Source of the DNA: Durusdinium trenchii
Lineage: Eukaryota > Sar > Dinophyceae > Suessiales > Symbiodiniaceae
Length of the DNA stretch: 64,000 nt
NCBI GenBank assembly: GCA_963970005.1
Contig: CAXAMN010023362.1
Location: 281,809-345,808 of the forward strand
Direction of reading: 5' to 3'
Shown: piece after piece, positions 21,918 to 34,974 of the stretch
How the letters are laid out: every line of letters begins with the position of its first letter
How positions within the stretch are numbered: position 1 is the stretch's first letter
Translations under genes and position numbers: made by a program
Notes under the pieces: model-generated
Told to the model about the DNA's origin: nothing
Databases searched by the model: none
The model's input: only the letters and a program-made list of their open reading frames with translations

Positions 21918-24868
21918 CCTGCCCCAGCACACTGAACATACATTGAACATATGTCTCAGGTCGCCTTGTGTTTATGAAAGGGCCAATAGCAGAGCGGAGA
22001 ACAATTTCAATTGTCAGACAGAAGGTCAGCGCCCAGACCAAAAAGATCGAGAAAGTCTACAGAGCGACCTTGATGCAATGTAGAAACGACTGCCAGGGAG
22101 GGCCCATGGGACGCACACTCGTGTCAGGATGCGGCCCAGCGGCAAGTGACAACAGCATCACTGAAGCCGCCCTCAGCACCTCAACCATCGCTTGAGGATC
22201 ATTTTGGAAAGCATGCATGAGCCGAGATGATTCATCAATACGATGAGCTTGGCTTCAGGCTTTGAGGTCGCAAGACTCCCTGTAGGGAGGAGAAAAAAAC
22301 AGATCAAGGTTGTTGAGCCGCGTTCAATTCGCTGAGCTCAACTTGGGAAAGGCTGCAGACCGTGTTTAAGCTTGGGTCGCAGTGCAGAGGTGGGAACTTA
22401 GAAGATACAGCTTAACATGCAATGAACATCATGCTCATTGCAATCTACAATCTGGTCCAACCAAGCGGCTTCCGCACTGCTGACCTTAGAGGTCTAATTT
22501 GATCAAGCCGATGTCTCACCCCCCGCCAAGCGACTGCAACAAGCTTCGGCTTTTTTTGCCAGTTGCAAGTGGCCACATGTCAGAACCTGAAATAGCTTCG
22601 ATCAACACAAATGTGTGGTAACTTTGCGACGTTGTTGCCAAACGGGCCAGAACGTTTTGGAAGAGCATTATTCTTGTTTCAGTCTGGTGAAGTTGCGAGT
22701 CAAAGAAGATAGGCAGTGGCCAGTATGCAAAAAGGAGGGCTTGTGACTAATGCCTTCGTGTTTGCGCAGCAGGAATCGCATGGGCTGTTAAAATATATAC
22801 ATGTTTTGTTTCACAATTCATGAGGTTCCGCACGATGGCGTCTTTGTTGTTGTGCCAAGTCAGATGTCATGCTGTGCAATGCTAGTTCTGCGTGGAAGGC
22901 CTTCAGCATTGACGCGTCGTTCTGTTTGGAACGTGTGTGTAGTTTACTGTAGACAAGAATGATCTCTGCAATTGCAGGCCTGCCGCAACTTTCCATAGCA
23001 TACACCGGTAACCGGTGCATTTTCCTTCAGGTACTAGAATGAATTGCGATTGCAAGCCTGACACAGCCAATCAGAGGAGTATCCCTGGATGTTCTTAACA
23101 CCGTGAGCTTGAATATTGTTGATCGCGTTGTTGAGAACTCCTCACAGTGCCGCGGCTCTCCATGTTTCTGGGTGGTGAGCATACCCATTGGATGAGCGCG
23201 GTGTGCGAAATTGTTGCCCTAGGAATCCAGATTGGCCTTGAACGTCTTTGATTTCTAGTTGCCGGCCTGAACGCAGGGCGGCTGAATGCTTTGCAAGGAC
23301 GAGCTCAATGAGCACTTTGAACCACCATCTATACACAGTACAAGCTGCCATGAGGATGCAAAGCCCGCAAAGTTTTTGCCAATTGATAGACCAGGATGCA
23401 ATTTCGATGACCCCTTTTGCTCCCATGAGCGCAAAAGAGACGCAAAGAGCAAAGTTGTTCTCAACTGCGCTGTTCGACACCACTTTGCACAGCCTCTTTG
23501 CTTTTGCTGACCCCAGCCTTTTGGCATAGCCATTTTGGCCCACATGTAGCGCTTCGTTACTTTTCGCCAGGGAACGAATCTCGACAGATTGGGTCGAGCG
23601 CATTGTATAGCATTCAGCATGCAGAATGCCGAGCAGTCAGCCGAGGAATCTCCATAGAATCATGAAGCTCAGGGCGGAAACCAACTTCCTCCTGAGGAAG
23701 CAATTGAAGCAGGCTGGGCACAGAGAAATAGTACTTGACGCCACTGAAGCTTCGAGAAAGTGAGAAGTTCACTTGGGGCTTGGTGCATTTCGCAGGGAAA
23801 ATGCCATGGAAACATGAAAGTCCGCTTTTTAGTGATTTGAGCTTGCGTAGAGTGGACCACATAATGCCTTTCCTGCCAGATCGAAAGTAGTACGAAGCCG
23901 CACGCGTAGACGATGGCAGTCGTGCCATCCGAACCCAACAGTTACCCAAAATTAAGATTTCTGCGCGGCTGCTGCGCTTGTGAATCCCTCCAATACGAGA
24001 TCACGCCACCCTGAAACAGTACTCCTGCACGCAAAAATGGAAAGTACCATGTACTTGTAGCGCTGAAGCTTACCTCCAATGCCTGACCTTAAACCCCAAT
24101 ACAAGGATAGACTTGGCCATATCGCTATATTGCCTTGGAAAGATAAATTGTTCATGCGATTGTTCGTTCATTTTTTGCGGGCGACCGATGCCAAACCACA
24201 CCTCTGAAACCGTCTAAACTTGCAGATTTTCAGCTTTGGACCTGTCCTGGTCCGACCTGTCGCCAGTGGATTTTTCAGGCCTTGGGACCTTTCGAGATAA
24301 TTGGTGGTGCAGCACTTTCTACTCTGGTGCGGTTCTTGGGAGTTTTGCTGTTGACATTTGGCAGCTGCTTTCTGCCTGCAAGCCGGGTGCTGATCTTCCA
24401 AGAGAATCGTCAGATCGTCCAGAGCTTTTTGCGAGCGCATCAGTGTCAACATCCTTGTAAGACTTTGGTGGCAGTTCCTTGGACATGCTTGGGTTTTGGA
24501 GCAAGTTGGCGCCCCTTCCAGGCATTTGTGCTAGCATTTTGGTCAAGCAGTTGTTTGATCAGAGCATCTTCACCTTCAGTAGCCATGCCACTTGCTTGCA
24601 AAGGAGAGTGTCACGAATGTTTGCAATTAAGCATCATGTGAATCATGTGCTTTGATGATCCAGTCTCCTGCAACCTTGGCTTGGAACAACAATTGAGCTA
24701 GCTAGAGCTTACTGGCCATTTGGCTCCAGGTTGATTGTGGGGGTGCTTGTGTGCGCCCAAGTCAATTTGTTGTGTCAGGAGCTGTGGGTTGTCAACTGAA
24801 GCCCCGGCTCTCACTGACAAGGATGCCTATGTTAGTCTAACTAAGTATCATCAAACTGCTTCCGTCAG
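21918..24868. other. No firm gene; possible tail of the channel gene
   Basis: About 22,025-22,080 encodes a charged helical piece (KVSAQTKKIEKVYRATL) after an acceptor and may be a last channel exon. From 22.1 to 24.2 kb only short frames are seen. At 24,230-24,640 overlapping frames follow 'tttttcag', but no frame is clearly protein. Confidence 0.35.
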
Positions 24869-25914
24869 GCCATTATGGCATTCCTGGCAAACTACATCGG
24901 CGTGGCGCTTTTCTCAGCAATTGCGCAAGGTAAAGGTGTTCTGAAGAGATGTGCTGCCGACTGTCAAGGCCAGATACAGGCTGCAGAGGACCTGCAGAGC
25001 TTGGTTGGTGATCGCTTTATGCTTGTGGGTCCCATAGCAGCACAACTTTCGGCCCCTGATGCCTATGACATTGAACTGACTTGCGCTTAGGCCGGTATTC
25101 TGGTGGGCCTTGTGACTCAGCAGCATGCCCCTGCTTCGGCAAAAGCATCCTAGATCTTGGCCCGCGGATAGTTGGACGTGATATGCAGTGTGTTTGTGCT
25201 TATGTTTGTGTGTGGATGCATGCAATCTTTCATTCAGAAGGGCGCGGAATGGGTGAAATGAGGTACTAGGCAATAACTACTGGTGGATGGGTGTGGCAAA
25301 GTATCAAGAGTATCAGCAAATGGCCAGCTACGCGCCGTGCTGAGATGAAGAGACTTTGTTTGCCGGGCCGGGGATTCGTAATTAAGCTAACCTCGCGCTG
25401 AATGGCCGAGGTGAATGTTCATCCTTCCCGGGACAAAGGTGGTTCTTTCATGGATGCTGCTGCCATTTACTTCAAGGCAGTACACAGGAGGGCACTTTGC
25501 ACATTCGAAAGGAACTCGGCTTAACATGTCAGGACAGCTCAAAGGTGGACAGAACCAAGGCCATCGCCTTTCGAAATGGCCTGACCTATTGCACCTTGGC
25601 GGCATGATTTGCACTGTGCAGTAGCTTGTTTTTGTTCATCATTTCATTTGCCTTTCAAATAGTTATTTTTTTGATCCTTGATCCAGGCATTGCACCCATT
25701 TACCTTGAGCCGCTGGAAGCAGGCAGCAATGCAACAAACTCTAGAAGAACCTCATCAGGCGGGAGATTGTGGCTTTGGTGTCGCATTCGCGCTTGGGTGT
25801 CAATTCTTGGGCTCATGTTCTCCAGGCTTTCTAATCCCAAGCAGTGGTGACTTGTCACAAGAATACGAAGACAAACGTAGAGCTCAGCTACAGTCAATGA
25901 TCAGTGCTTCGTGA
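24869..25914 (+). CDS. Unrecognised spliced gene, C-terminal exons
   Basis: 24,869-24,929 encodes a hydrophobic AIMAFLANYIGVALFSAIAQ between a 'cgtcag' acceptor and a strong GTAAAG donor, so it may be a membrane segment. About 24,975-25,030 encodes QIQAAEDLQSLVGDRF. 25,687-25,914 is open to a TGA and ends in a charged tail (DLSQEYEDKRRAQLQSM). The joins were not verified and the pieces may belong to different genes. No family was recognised. Confidence 0.3.
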
Positions 25915-28647
25915 ACTCGTGGGATGGTGGTGGCGGGATGGGTCGAACCCAAATGGTGCCAAACAGTTCTTGGATGGGAAACCCGCACCTAGCACTATGC
26001 AACTTTTGCCTGGAACGGCAACGCCGGAAGTCTGGAATCAGGCCGTGCTCGCAACTTTTGGGATCCGGGTCCAGTCCAAGCAACCCTGGAACTAGGCCCT
26101 ACCTGGAATCGAGCTAGGATCGCGATTTTTTCCCTCGAATTCTGCAGCCATCCCCTGATTCCATTGCCTTAGTACGTCGTAGCCCTGCCTATTCTGCATT
26201 CGGGATTTGGCGGGTCCAGAGACACCGAGTGACCGCGCAAGTGCGCCTCGCAAGTTTTCTTATCAAATACGTAAGTCTATGTGGTGTCTATGCCGATACG
26301 AGAGTAATACTAGCCTTGTAGGAGGTAAATCAAGAAATCCAAGAGCACTTGTTGATGACAATTTTAGACTAGTTTCTGAACTATCTCTTAGTTTCAAGTC
26401 ATTTGGCGACAGAGTGGAAAGCAGCATGAGGATTTGTATAGGCAGGTGCATTGCAGTCCAAAAGTTCGACACTCACAGTGCCACAGAGCTGCCAAATTCC
26501 AAGCTGCCAACAACTTTCCAGTACCTTGCGCGGAGCTGCATATTATATTTGTATAACTGGATGCAGATGCCATAGTCATGTACTCTCACCCAACTTGCTT
26601 GAACGCCTTTCTTGACACCCTTGGGCTCATAATCATGTTTATCCTGCTAACATTTGGCCACTGATGCAGAATACGGCCGGGCTGGTCACTGCTAGCCGCT
26701 AGCCCTCCTCCTCTTGTAAAGTGTGCCCTCACCTTAGTGACTTAGTGCTGTCGGCGTGGCTTCTCCTTTGAGGAATTCCGCCCACAACTTGCCTACAAAA
26801 CGGGAAAGTACACTTGCACGGCCGGCAAACTTCTCCCATTGTAGTTGACGCATAAGCAGCGTGGGCAGCATTGTGGCGCCAATATATAGTACCTACGGGA
26901 CACATGCTAAAGCCTTGCAATTACTGGTGCAGCCTGGGCCAGCTCCTGCCTTTGTGATTAGCTGATAGCCTTTGGATGTCTCCATTCCCATCAACTCATT
27001 TCTTGAGTTTTCACTGTCGGAAGATGTGGGCTGATCTGAGGTACCTTGGACTTCTGGGCAGTCGGTACAGACTGCTGCGGAACCACTGGAACTTCGCGAC
27101 TTAGCCAGGATCATTTTTTTCGGACATTGCTAGCCGGAAGGCCTTTTGGGAAGCGATTCGTGCTACCAAGATTGAAAGGGTAGTGAAAACCAAGACCACC
27201 CTTTCGTGCTTTGTTGGTGATTTGGCGGCACCTGTCGCCTTGCGCAATTTTTGACAGAGAGTTTGACTTCATTTTGTGCCAAGATTCACGTGTTACGACG
27301 GGGCCAACCCCTTTGCTCGATCTGGCCTCCGAGTGCTTGATGAGACGCATACAGCCTGATGCCCTAGTTGATTTTGCCACTTGCAGCTCCTGAAAGTTGA
27401 GAACATCAAGAATTGCCTGTTTTGGAGTCTTGGGAATCTCTTGATGCAAAGGCTATGTACCAACTTGCAGTGCAGGACGCTGCCAGACTAGAGCATGCTG
27501 CCTCATCACCACTCCAAACGGCTTCGAACCTCGCCGTGTATTGCTAACATTGACATGGAAGGAGTGGACAGCCACAACTGGAATTCCTGCGAAGAATCCA
27601 CTTTTCTTTATGTGACCTGCCCTGCAGCAAGATCGCTTTGTGTGTTTCATCGCTCGTTGGTTTTGGGGTTGGTTGTTTCTTTTTTCCCGTTTCTTCTGGC
27701 CACTTCCTGGTGCCCAAGGTGGTCTCTTGACCCTGTGGCAGTGGAAGAGAAGCTTAAAGGCACTTTCTTCGAAGGTGTTTTTGTGAAGGCATCACTTCCG
27801 AAGTCTTCCTGAGCAGATTTCAGTCAGGCCTGGCCAGCAATAGTCTCATTAAATTCGGCTTCGTGTATGCCCTTGCAGCTTGTTTGAACATAGGATCTTG
27901 CCTGTGATCTGATCTCGACATTTCCCTAAGCAGAACCTAATAAATGGTTGCCTTTGAGAATTTGGCTACCCAAGGCTTCGCTTTTCGTGTCCTACGCCCT
28001 GCACATGTTCCTCCGCTACTTCAAGGTGTTATAGGCACAACATGTGCTTAAAGCCTTGGCGAGGAAGTCCCTGATCCCTTGCAGAGTTGGAAGAAGTTGT
28101 TGTTGACGTGTGTTGACCGGTGGTGCGTGATTGAAGTGTCTTGACCTGTCAAACCAGGCAAGGCAATACACAAACGTGTCACTTGGCATAGAACCAATGT
28201 ATGTACATATCGTTCCGGCAAAAATGAAGAAGGCCCTACCGCTGTGAAAGAGAGGTTTCCTTGCATGATCAACGTAAGGTCAATCAGAGAGATTAACCAA
28301 CCACTAGCCGTTTGTCGGCGCAAACTGTTGCTCAAGCAAACCTACTGCATCCTTCGTGATGCGGCCAGAAGAATCTGCCACTGATGCTGATGGCAAAAGT
28401 CTAACTCTATAATCTAAACTCTCAACTCTTAGTGAGCAAAGTCATCGTCTTGATGCTGATTGAACATGAGAAAAGTGAGATTGCGGATCTCTCTCTCTAT
28501 ATATATATGTAGAGAGAGAGAGTGTGGGAGAGGGAGACATCACACACATCACACACATCACAACTCATATTCAGGTCGCTTCGCGACAACAACCACCCGC
28601 ACCAGTGGCTCTCAGACTCAGAGGGAGGGTAAAAGAAGCACGTATCT
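25915..28647. other. Gene-poor stretch with simple repeats
   Basis: A possible last exon at about 27,283-27,393 (TTGPTPLLDLASECLMRRI, stop at 27,391) follows a 'gtgccaag' acceptor but has no recognised partner. AG-rich and 'cacacat' repeats occur at 28,488-28,565. The rest is featureless to my eye. Confidence 0.35.
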
Positions 28648-29275
28648 ACAATCACTCTATTTTTGGACCCTTTGATGATCACTTTGATGCATTGTTTAGT
28701 TATATATGTCTTACTTGCATTTTGCAAGCATTGTTGGATCTATTTTTTGACCCCCTTGAAATTGTACAATTTCAAGGGGGGTCCCATAATAGTGATTATG
28801 TACAATAAACTATACAATGTGCATGACCGAGGCAAGGCTTAGAGATGAACGCAGCATGAAGTGGATGAAGAAAATAAAGACCTTGCAACGTGCAAGCATC
28901 GTTGGATATATTTTTCGCCCCTTGAAATTGTACATTTTCAGGGATACCCAACAATGCTTGCAAATGAATATACTTTCGACACCCTTAAAACATGTACGGT
29001 TCAAGGGGGTCGAAAAATAGAGTGATCATGTAATCATACATGTGCAAAACACTATACAATGTGCATGGCCGCAAAGCTTAGAAATGAACGCAGCATGAAA
29101 TGGATGAACAATACAGAGAGAAGTGTTTGTAATCACCCTATTTTTGGATCCTCTTACAATTTCTTTAATTATGCCGCGCCATTTGTTGGACTCTCTTGCC
29201 GATTGTTTGCAAGCATTGTTGGATCTACTTTTTGCAACCCTTGAAATTGTACATTTTCAGGGGGGTCCAAGTTAA
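28648..29275. repeat. Cluster of foldback (hairpin) repeats, possible MITE family
   Basis: A perfect 30-bp palindrome at 28,751-28,780 has arms cccccttgaaatt around a central gtac. Related copies lie at about 28,917-28,943, 28,980-29,000 (weaker) and 29,237-29,262. Outside them, 'tgcaagcattgttgg' and its complement form wider arms, for example around 28,890-28,968. Two copies of a 60-bp unit (28,815 and 29,055: 'agatgaacgcagcatgaa') are also present. No protein is encoded. Confidence 0.75.
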
Positions 29276-29689
29276 ACTAATTGGCTGGCATTTTGTACAA
29301 AAAACTACACACGTGCAACCAGCTGATGCATATGCCACATACCAGAAAACAAACTATAGAATTGCAACTGGTTGATGCACATGACGCAGTCATGAAATAT
29401 ATTTTTGAACATAGGCGGTTGAGAGTTTGCCTTTCATGGACGTGGTGATGCAAATGATACGACAATGAGACATATAGTCAGGCATAGGTGATATGTGAAG
29501 ACCATCTTCAATGTTTTCCCAGACGAACATGCCCTCCCTCTAGCCAAAGCTATATAGCAATGAACGCTCTACTTTCATGTTAACGCCTCAACACCTTCGG
29601 TAACACAGCGCTCATTGATATGTGCACGCACGGATCTAGCATCAAGAAGGCGTTATTTTTTTCGCGGGCATCTTTCCAGACCACATGTG

Positions 29690-30356
29690 TTTCCGTGCTT
29701 CATGAAGCCTTTTGTTGCGCTTGCCTGTGAAGCTGGTGTGGGCCTGAGGCAAATTAAGCATGCAACAGAGTGCATCCGTGCTTCGACGACATGTGCTAGT
29801 CGAGTGGCAGTTTTCCTGGTCAGGCTGGCAGGGGCCAGGGCCATCATGGAAGTGGAGGTGAGTTGACGGAATCATTAGAAACCGATAGCATCGTCGCTCA
29901 TCATCACATCTTGAGCTGGCTTGGAGTTTAGGTGAAACCAGCATCAGCAGAAGAACTGGAGGCGTGGACTGCGGGGACTCTTCCGGTACTCTTCCTCTAA
30001 AGTGTTTGGCATACTACGGTAGACATCGGTAGACTGTATCGATGTGATGTGCCCTGTCTTTGCTATTTACTTCAGGCCTTCGTTGGCCAGAACAGGCGAT
30101 GGCTGCCCGATGATGCCGAGAAGGCACTGTGGCCAGAACGCTGCGGAAGCCGCGTTGGGTCGACGGGCGTTTTCTCAGGTTCTTCGGGGCATGAGTGGCT
30201 TGGATCAGCGACGGGCACCGGACCTGGGATGATGTGATGTAGGGCAAGGCACAGTGTCCTTGCTTTGTGACCTTTGTTTGTCCTTTTTTTCAGGTCATCA
30301 GCGCCGGCACAATGTCCAGTGTTCAGAACCCCATTGCAGTGATCCAGGCCAAATGA
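29690..30356 (+). CDS. Unrecognised spliced gene, C-terminal exons
   Basis: An open block ending at 29,857 (VAVFLVRLAGARAIMEVE) stops at a consensus GTGAGT donor. The next block starts at 30,076 after 'acttcag' (AFVGQNRRWLPDDAEKALW) and runs at least to 30,178. A short last exon, 30,294-30,356, follows a 'tttttttcag' acceptor and ends in VIQAK and TGA. The first join keeps frame. The donor of the middle exon is uncertain. Function unknown. Confidence 0.4.
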
Positions 30357-31627
30357 CTTGTTCTACCCTGCGTTAGCTGCAGGGATGCCCTTAACTTATA
30401 TATATATACTTACATATAGATTTACACACTGCGACTAGGAATCTGTTCTGTTGACAGATGGTGCTGACGTGATGATGAACCTCTTGTGCTTTTTGCCTTT
30501 AATAAGCTCTCCTGGTGCCTTACAATCTTCACAGTGCCTGTTTCGTGCAATTGAATCCTGTGCTGGTGTTTTCCTTGACTGGGCTGGGCCAAATGAAATA
30601 TCTCGCCGCAGGCGCGTGTGAGGAAGGCGAAAGAGCTCGAGGCTTCCCAAGAAGACTCATGAATTCTAACTGAGGCTTATGTTCCCGTACATAGTATATC
30701 AACGGAATATATACAGAAAGTATATATATATATGTAGTGATTGAACAACTCCCATACAGTCGTCAAGGAGAAAGAAATCATGGTGCAGCATGCTCGGGCG
30801 GAAATTGCTCCACGGGCTCTACATGAAGCCTAGGATGAGGGTGGAATCAGATAGCACTCAGTAAAGATCCTACAGGGATGGGACAACTACAATGCTTCCT
30901 GTGCGGTGTGCAGAGGCAGCGGTAAGCCGAAGTGGGGGAAAGGTACCAGCGCCGCACCTGGCACAACGGTGCGCACAGTGTGTGTAATCGTGGAACTCAC
31001 AGTGATTGCATGTTGCCAAGGCCGTCCTGCTTGGATTGGAGAGCAAACTTGTGAAGCAGGTAGCTTATTTTGCAACTTGTGACAGCCTGACAGCCTCCCC
31101 ACTGCCCACCCCGCGCTTTCACGCTCGTGATAGAATTTGATAGAACTGGAGCAGTAAAACTGGATACTGGCTTTTGTTTCTTTACTTTCTCCCACACTTT
31201 CTTTCTAACTAGTAACTTGAAGGGGGGCAGTGAAGCGCAGATCTTGTGTGTTCAGGGGCGACGTCCAAGTGACTACTTTGGGCATCAGGGTCGGCATGCA
31301 CACTGCAATAGTCCATCCCGCGATGCTGTACCTCGCTATTGCTTAAGATTCTTCTCCCACTCGGGGCAATTGCTTTGAACAAGTTGGCCATGATTTTGGT
31401 CGCTTCGGGCGAAGCGGTCGATTTTCGGGGGGATACCAGAAGTCGTGTTTGCTCTGGCTCAAGCTTGATTTTTTTGGGGTGTTGTGTGATGTGGCACAAG
31501 CCCTATAGCAGTGAATTTGGGGGGCTACGCCATTGCACATACTCGTACCAGTGTTTTTGAATCATTGTGACTAGTGTCCGTCAAATAAACTCTGAATTAC
31601 TGTACTTGTTCAATGGTGTTTCGTCGA
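30357..31627. other. No recognisable gene
   Basis: TA-rich simple repeats near 30,400 and 30,720-30,735. The other frames are short and unlike proteins. Confidence 0.45.
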
Positions 31628-31735
31628 TGTTGTTTCACAGTGGTGTACTATATACATGTCTAATTACCACTGACTTTGGCTCAAGGAAAACAGGTGCGGT
31701 TGGTGGTTAGTGTCGGCCGTTTACCTGTAACTACA
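31628..31735 (+). repeat. 5' LTR of element 1
   Basis: It starts tgttgtttcac and ends ctgtaactaca. A TATA-like 'actatatacatg' sits about 20 bases before a 13-base match to the spliced leader (actttggctcaag, 31,673-31,685). At 108 bp it is very short for an LTR. It differs from the 3' copy at two positions. Confidence 0.9.
31673..31685 (+). promoter_or_regulatory. Spliced-leader-like sequence in the LTR
   Basis: actttggctcaag matches 12 of the last 13 bases of the known 22-nt dinoflagellate spliced leader (ending attttggctcaag). The same 13 bases occur in the 3' LTR (44,998-45,010) and in the diverged LTR of element 2 (46,464-46,476). It probably marks the 5' end of the element RNA or a trans-splice site. 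Confidence 0.7.
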
Positions 31736-31749
31736 GGTTATCAGCCGTA
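31736..31749 (+). other. Primer-binding-site-like sequence
   Basis: ggttatcagccgta directly follows the 5' LTR. It resembles the TGGTATCAGAGC primer site for initiator Met-tRNA used by many copia elements. The identical 14 bases follow the LTR of element 2 at 46,577. Confidence 0.6.
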
Positions 31750-31813
31750 TCGCCATAAGTGCGGTACGTGCTTGACTAGCTAGGGTTCCTTCCACCGTAG
31801 GTAGTGCACTGCC

Positions 31814-33697
31814 TTGGAACCATGGCTGATGGATGTTCCCGAGAGGACCGTTCCCGATCCGGGTATGTGCCGTCGTCACCGGCGACCTAGTTCGCCGGCA
31901 CTTGATCTTCTTGTTGTTCCGCTGGGCATGCTTAGGCCTATTGAGCCTCCATCGTTCAGTGCACAGGGGGACCTGTTGTCCACTGTCGTCGTGCCGTCGC
32001 CAACGCATGTTGAGCCATCACCAGTGTTGAATGCTCAAAACGTTGACGCTAGGCAGATTCATCAACAAGCGCTTTTTGTCAACGAAGATCGTTCGGCTCA
32101 GGTAGCTCAAATTGCTGAACTGAGGCATCAGGCCATTTTGGCAGAGCAATCACAGCAATTCGTCGATGAAGCTAGGCAATATCGGGATGTCGTGGCCAAC
32201 CAAGCTAGGGCGGTCATTGAGGAGGCTAGGGAACAGCATGAGGCTATTGCCAACCAACGACTAAGTGACATGAATCAAGCCCATCAGAATCAACAACTTC
32301 ATGAACAAAGGGCTTATTTAGATCGGATTTCACTCGAAAGACATGCCGTCATTGAGAGTGAACGCGCATCGGCTAGGCAAAGAGAGGATGCCCTCCGGTC
32401 AGAACTTGCCGAGCAGAGTCGGATCATCAAAGAGCTAAGAGAAAGGTTCGACAACGCCTCGGGGAACCGAGTGCCTGTGCCGTCAGTACAGCCACTTGGA
32501 TCTCAAGGGTCCCCAGCTTTGCCTCCTGCGAGTCTTCGTGCTCATTTGGAGAAGCCCTGGAACACGGGCGATGACGATCCACATCCATCAGATGCGGATG
32601 AAGAAAATGAAAGCAGGTCCGGAAAGGACAAAAAGAAAAAGATAAAGGGGAAGAAGAAGGACAAGAGCCCAAAGAGAGGCCGTTCCCGAGAACGCAGAAA
32701 GAAGCGCTCTCCTTCCCCATCTCCGTCTTCATCCAGTTCGTCAAGTGGAGATGATGATTCCAATGGCTCAAGCTCTGAGTCGTCGCGTCTCGCACGCATC
32801 ATCAGGAAGGAGCTGAAGAAGCAGCAGAAAAAGTCAAAAGACAGGGACCGTGAGAACAAGGCCGAAGAGGCCGACAAGGTTCTCATTCCCAAATTCCCCA
32901 CACCTGAAAAGTACAGAGACTGGAAGATTAAGGTGAGGGACAATATAGCAGCCGCTTCGGCCAAGCCAGATGATGCAAGAACTTGGGTTGGGAAAGTGTA
33001 CAATGAATCCCAAACCATTGAGGCACTTGATGATTCAGAGGGCTTTGCCACCCTCGACGCGAAGCTTCTTGCAAGCCTCACGAATTGCGCTGAGGGGGAC
33101 CTCGGTCGTCAAATCGCAACCTTCAAGGAGTTGCGTGCTCGCGAAAAGAAGCCTGTGAAAGGGAGACATTTGCTTCTCCGATTTCGCGAGTACTTCGCTA
33201 CAAGCATCCGGCACGGCGCCATTTACGGTCTCGAAGACCTCATGTCGGTCAAAATAGTGAATGATGATCTGAAAGGATTCATCAACCAATGGGACAGTGT
33301 GTTAGCGGGCATGAAGAAGGAGCCCGAAAACAATGTCCTGGAGGCGTATTTTCACTTAGCAGTGAAGCGCTTCAAGCCTCTCGAGCATGATCTTGCCCTG
33401 TACGACCGCGCTGCGGAAGGCAGCAGAGAGAGATCCTATGATTTTCTCATCACCGCGGCTCGGGCATATCTCGAGAGAAAGAGGCTGGAAAAGATGAGGG
33501 ATGCCACCAAACGCTCCCTCGGCGCCAAAGATGTTGTTGTGCCAGCGCCAGAGGATAAGAAAGGTGCGTGCTTTGATTACCAAAAGACTGGAAAATGCAA
33601 GCGCGGATCTTCATTTCCTTGCACGAAAAGGGCCGCGAGAAAAGCAAAGGAAAGGGAAAGGGTAAGGATCGCAGTCAGTCTCGAGCAAGGTCGCTGA
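31814..33697 (+). pseudogene. gag of element 1
   Basis: An open frame of 627 codons. The first 60 residues are Pro-rich. A long Gln/Glu/Arg coiled coil follows (about 80-220), then a Lys/Ser-rich acidic-basic stretch, and a helical capsid-like half (about 350-590) with FPTPEKYRDWKIKVRDN. The first CCCH finger starts as CFDYQKTGKCKRGS and then loses frame near 33,610. Gag would package element RNA. The frame break separates it from the second finger. Confidence 0.7.
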
Positions 33698-34395
33698 CTC
33701 CAGGATCTCGGAAGGAGACTTGCAAATTCTGGAAAGCAGGACATTGTCATCGAGGGAAAGATTGCGCATTCCAACACCCTGAGAAAACTGCCCCCGCAAA
33801 GAAAGAGGACAGAAAGAAGAAGAAGAAGAAGAAGAAGAAGAAGAAGAAGAAGAAAGAGAAGAAACCTCGCAAGCGAAGCAGTTCGCGAGGGTCGTCAGGC
33901 TCCGACAACTCAACTGGCTCTGAGAGCCAGCGGAGAAAAGGTGGAAAGTCTTCTTCTTCTAATGCGCCGGCGGCGGTCTGCCTCCTACGCGCTGTGGTCA
34001 TGGCCGCAGTGGTCTCTCAGGGATCCTCCGTCCTCATCACACGCCCGCTGGGAAGCGTGGCCATGCCGGTCCTTTCCGCGTCAAACGCTATGTGCACCGA
34101 TTTTGACAACACAGAAAACATTGTTTTGTTAGACAGCAAGTCCGTTTTGACGATCAACCGAATGTTTTTAGTCATGCTGTTGAGTCTTCTTCCAGTTGGA
34201 GATCTGTTCAACCCCGAAGTAAGAAGAAAGGGAGAAGTTTCACACCAGATCGCCCTGAATATGTTGAAGCCGTTCGAGTCGCCACTGAAGATGCTTCCAT
34301 TGCGGCCTCGCATCTGCAGAACGCTGTCAGGAATGAGCTTTTGTCCTTGCCGGCAGAATGTTCGTACCTATGCAACTCTGACATTGGTTGTGTAA
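33640..34395 (+). pseudogene. gag nucleocapsid end of element 1, with CCCH finger and poly-Lys
   Basis: In the frame of 33,595-34,395 a finger CKFWKAGHCHRGKDCAFQH is intact, followed by an AAG microsatellite (33,818-33,855) coding a run of 14 lysines and a Ser/Arg-rich tail. After about 33,990 this frame no longer looks like protein and protease coding resumes in another frame. Confidence 0.6.
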
Positions 34396-34969
34396 AGTGT
34401 TTTGGTAAGAGGTCGTCGCCGTCAGTGCCTGCCACTGAGATCGCATGGATAGCTGACACTGGTAGTGCTCACGATCTTGTGTCTAGGCACATGCTTCATA
34501 CAGGTGAGGTGTCACAGTCTCCCATTCCGGTGAGTCTTCTTACTGCCAACGGAGTTTTCCAAGCAACCGATCAAGCCAGAGTCAATGTTCCCATTTTGGG
34601 TGATGACATCAATCCGTACGTCCTTTCGATGACAGTCCAGCTGTCGTGTCTGTGGGACAACACTGCATCGATGCCGGATGGAGCTTCCACTGGCCCGCTT
34701 ATAGCAGGCCATACTTCAAGAAACCAGATGGGACAAAGGTTAAACTTGAAGTAGATGATTATGTTCCATATCTGCCATCAACAACTGGTGTTGCGATGTC
34801 CGCCATAGGTCAACCCTATGGTACAAGCCAACGGTCGGGGGGACCACGACCCATGATTCCTCTGCCCGCTTCACCGGCTGAAGAGGCGATCGAAGTCTAC
34901 GACGACGATGAGAAATTGATTGGTGAGGATCCTGGCGAAGAGGAGCCTGAACCAGTGGATGAAAGGTAG
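34341..34969 (+). pseudogene. Aspartic protease region of element 1
   Basis: EIAWIADTGSAHDLVSR (about 34,437-34,487) carries the Asp-Thr-Gly-Ser active site of retroelement protease. A frameshift near 34,640 moves the remainder (SVGQHCIDAGWSFHW, then an acidic tail) into the next frame, which ends at 34,969. Protease would cleave the polyprotein. Confidence 0.75.
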
Positions 34970-34974
34970 GGCGG

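Noticed and set aside
31440-31460. 'ctggctcaag' outside the LTRs as another spliced-leader relict
   Set aside because: Only the common ggctcaag core matches; the upstream bases differ and the place has no LTR or gene start. The same applies near 32,765.
32542-33081. 179-codon minus-strand frame opposite gag of element 1
   Set aside because: Ser/Phe/Leu-rich antisense shadow of the Lys/Glu/Arg-rich gag sequence.
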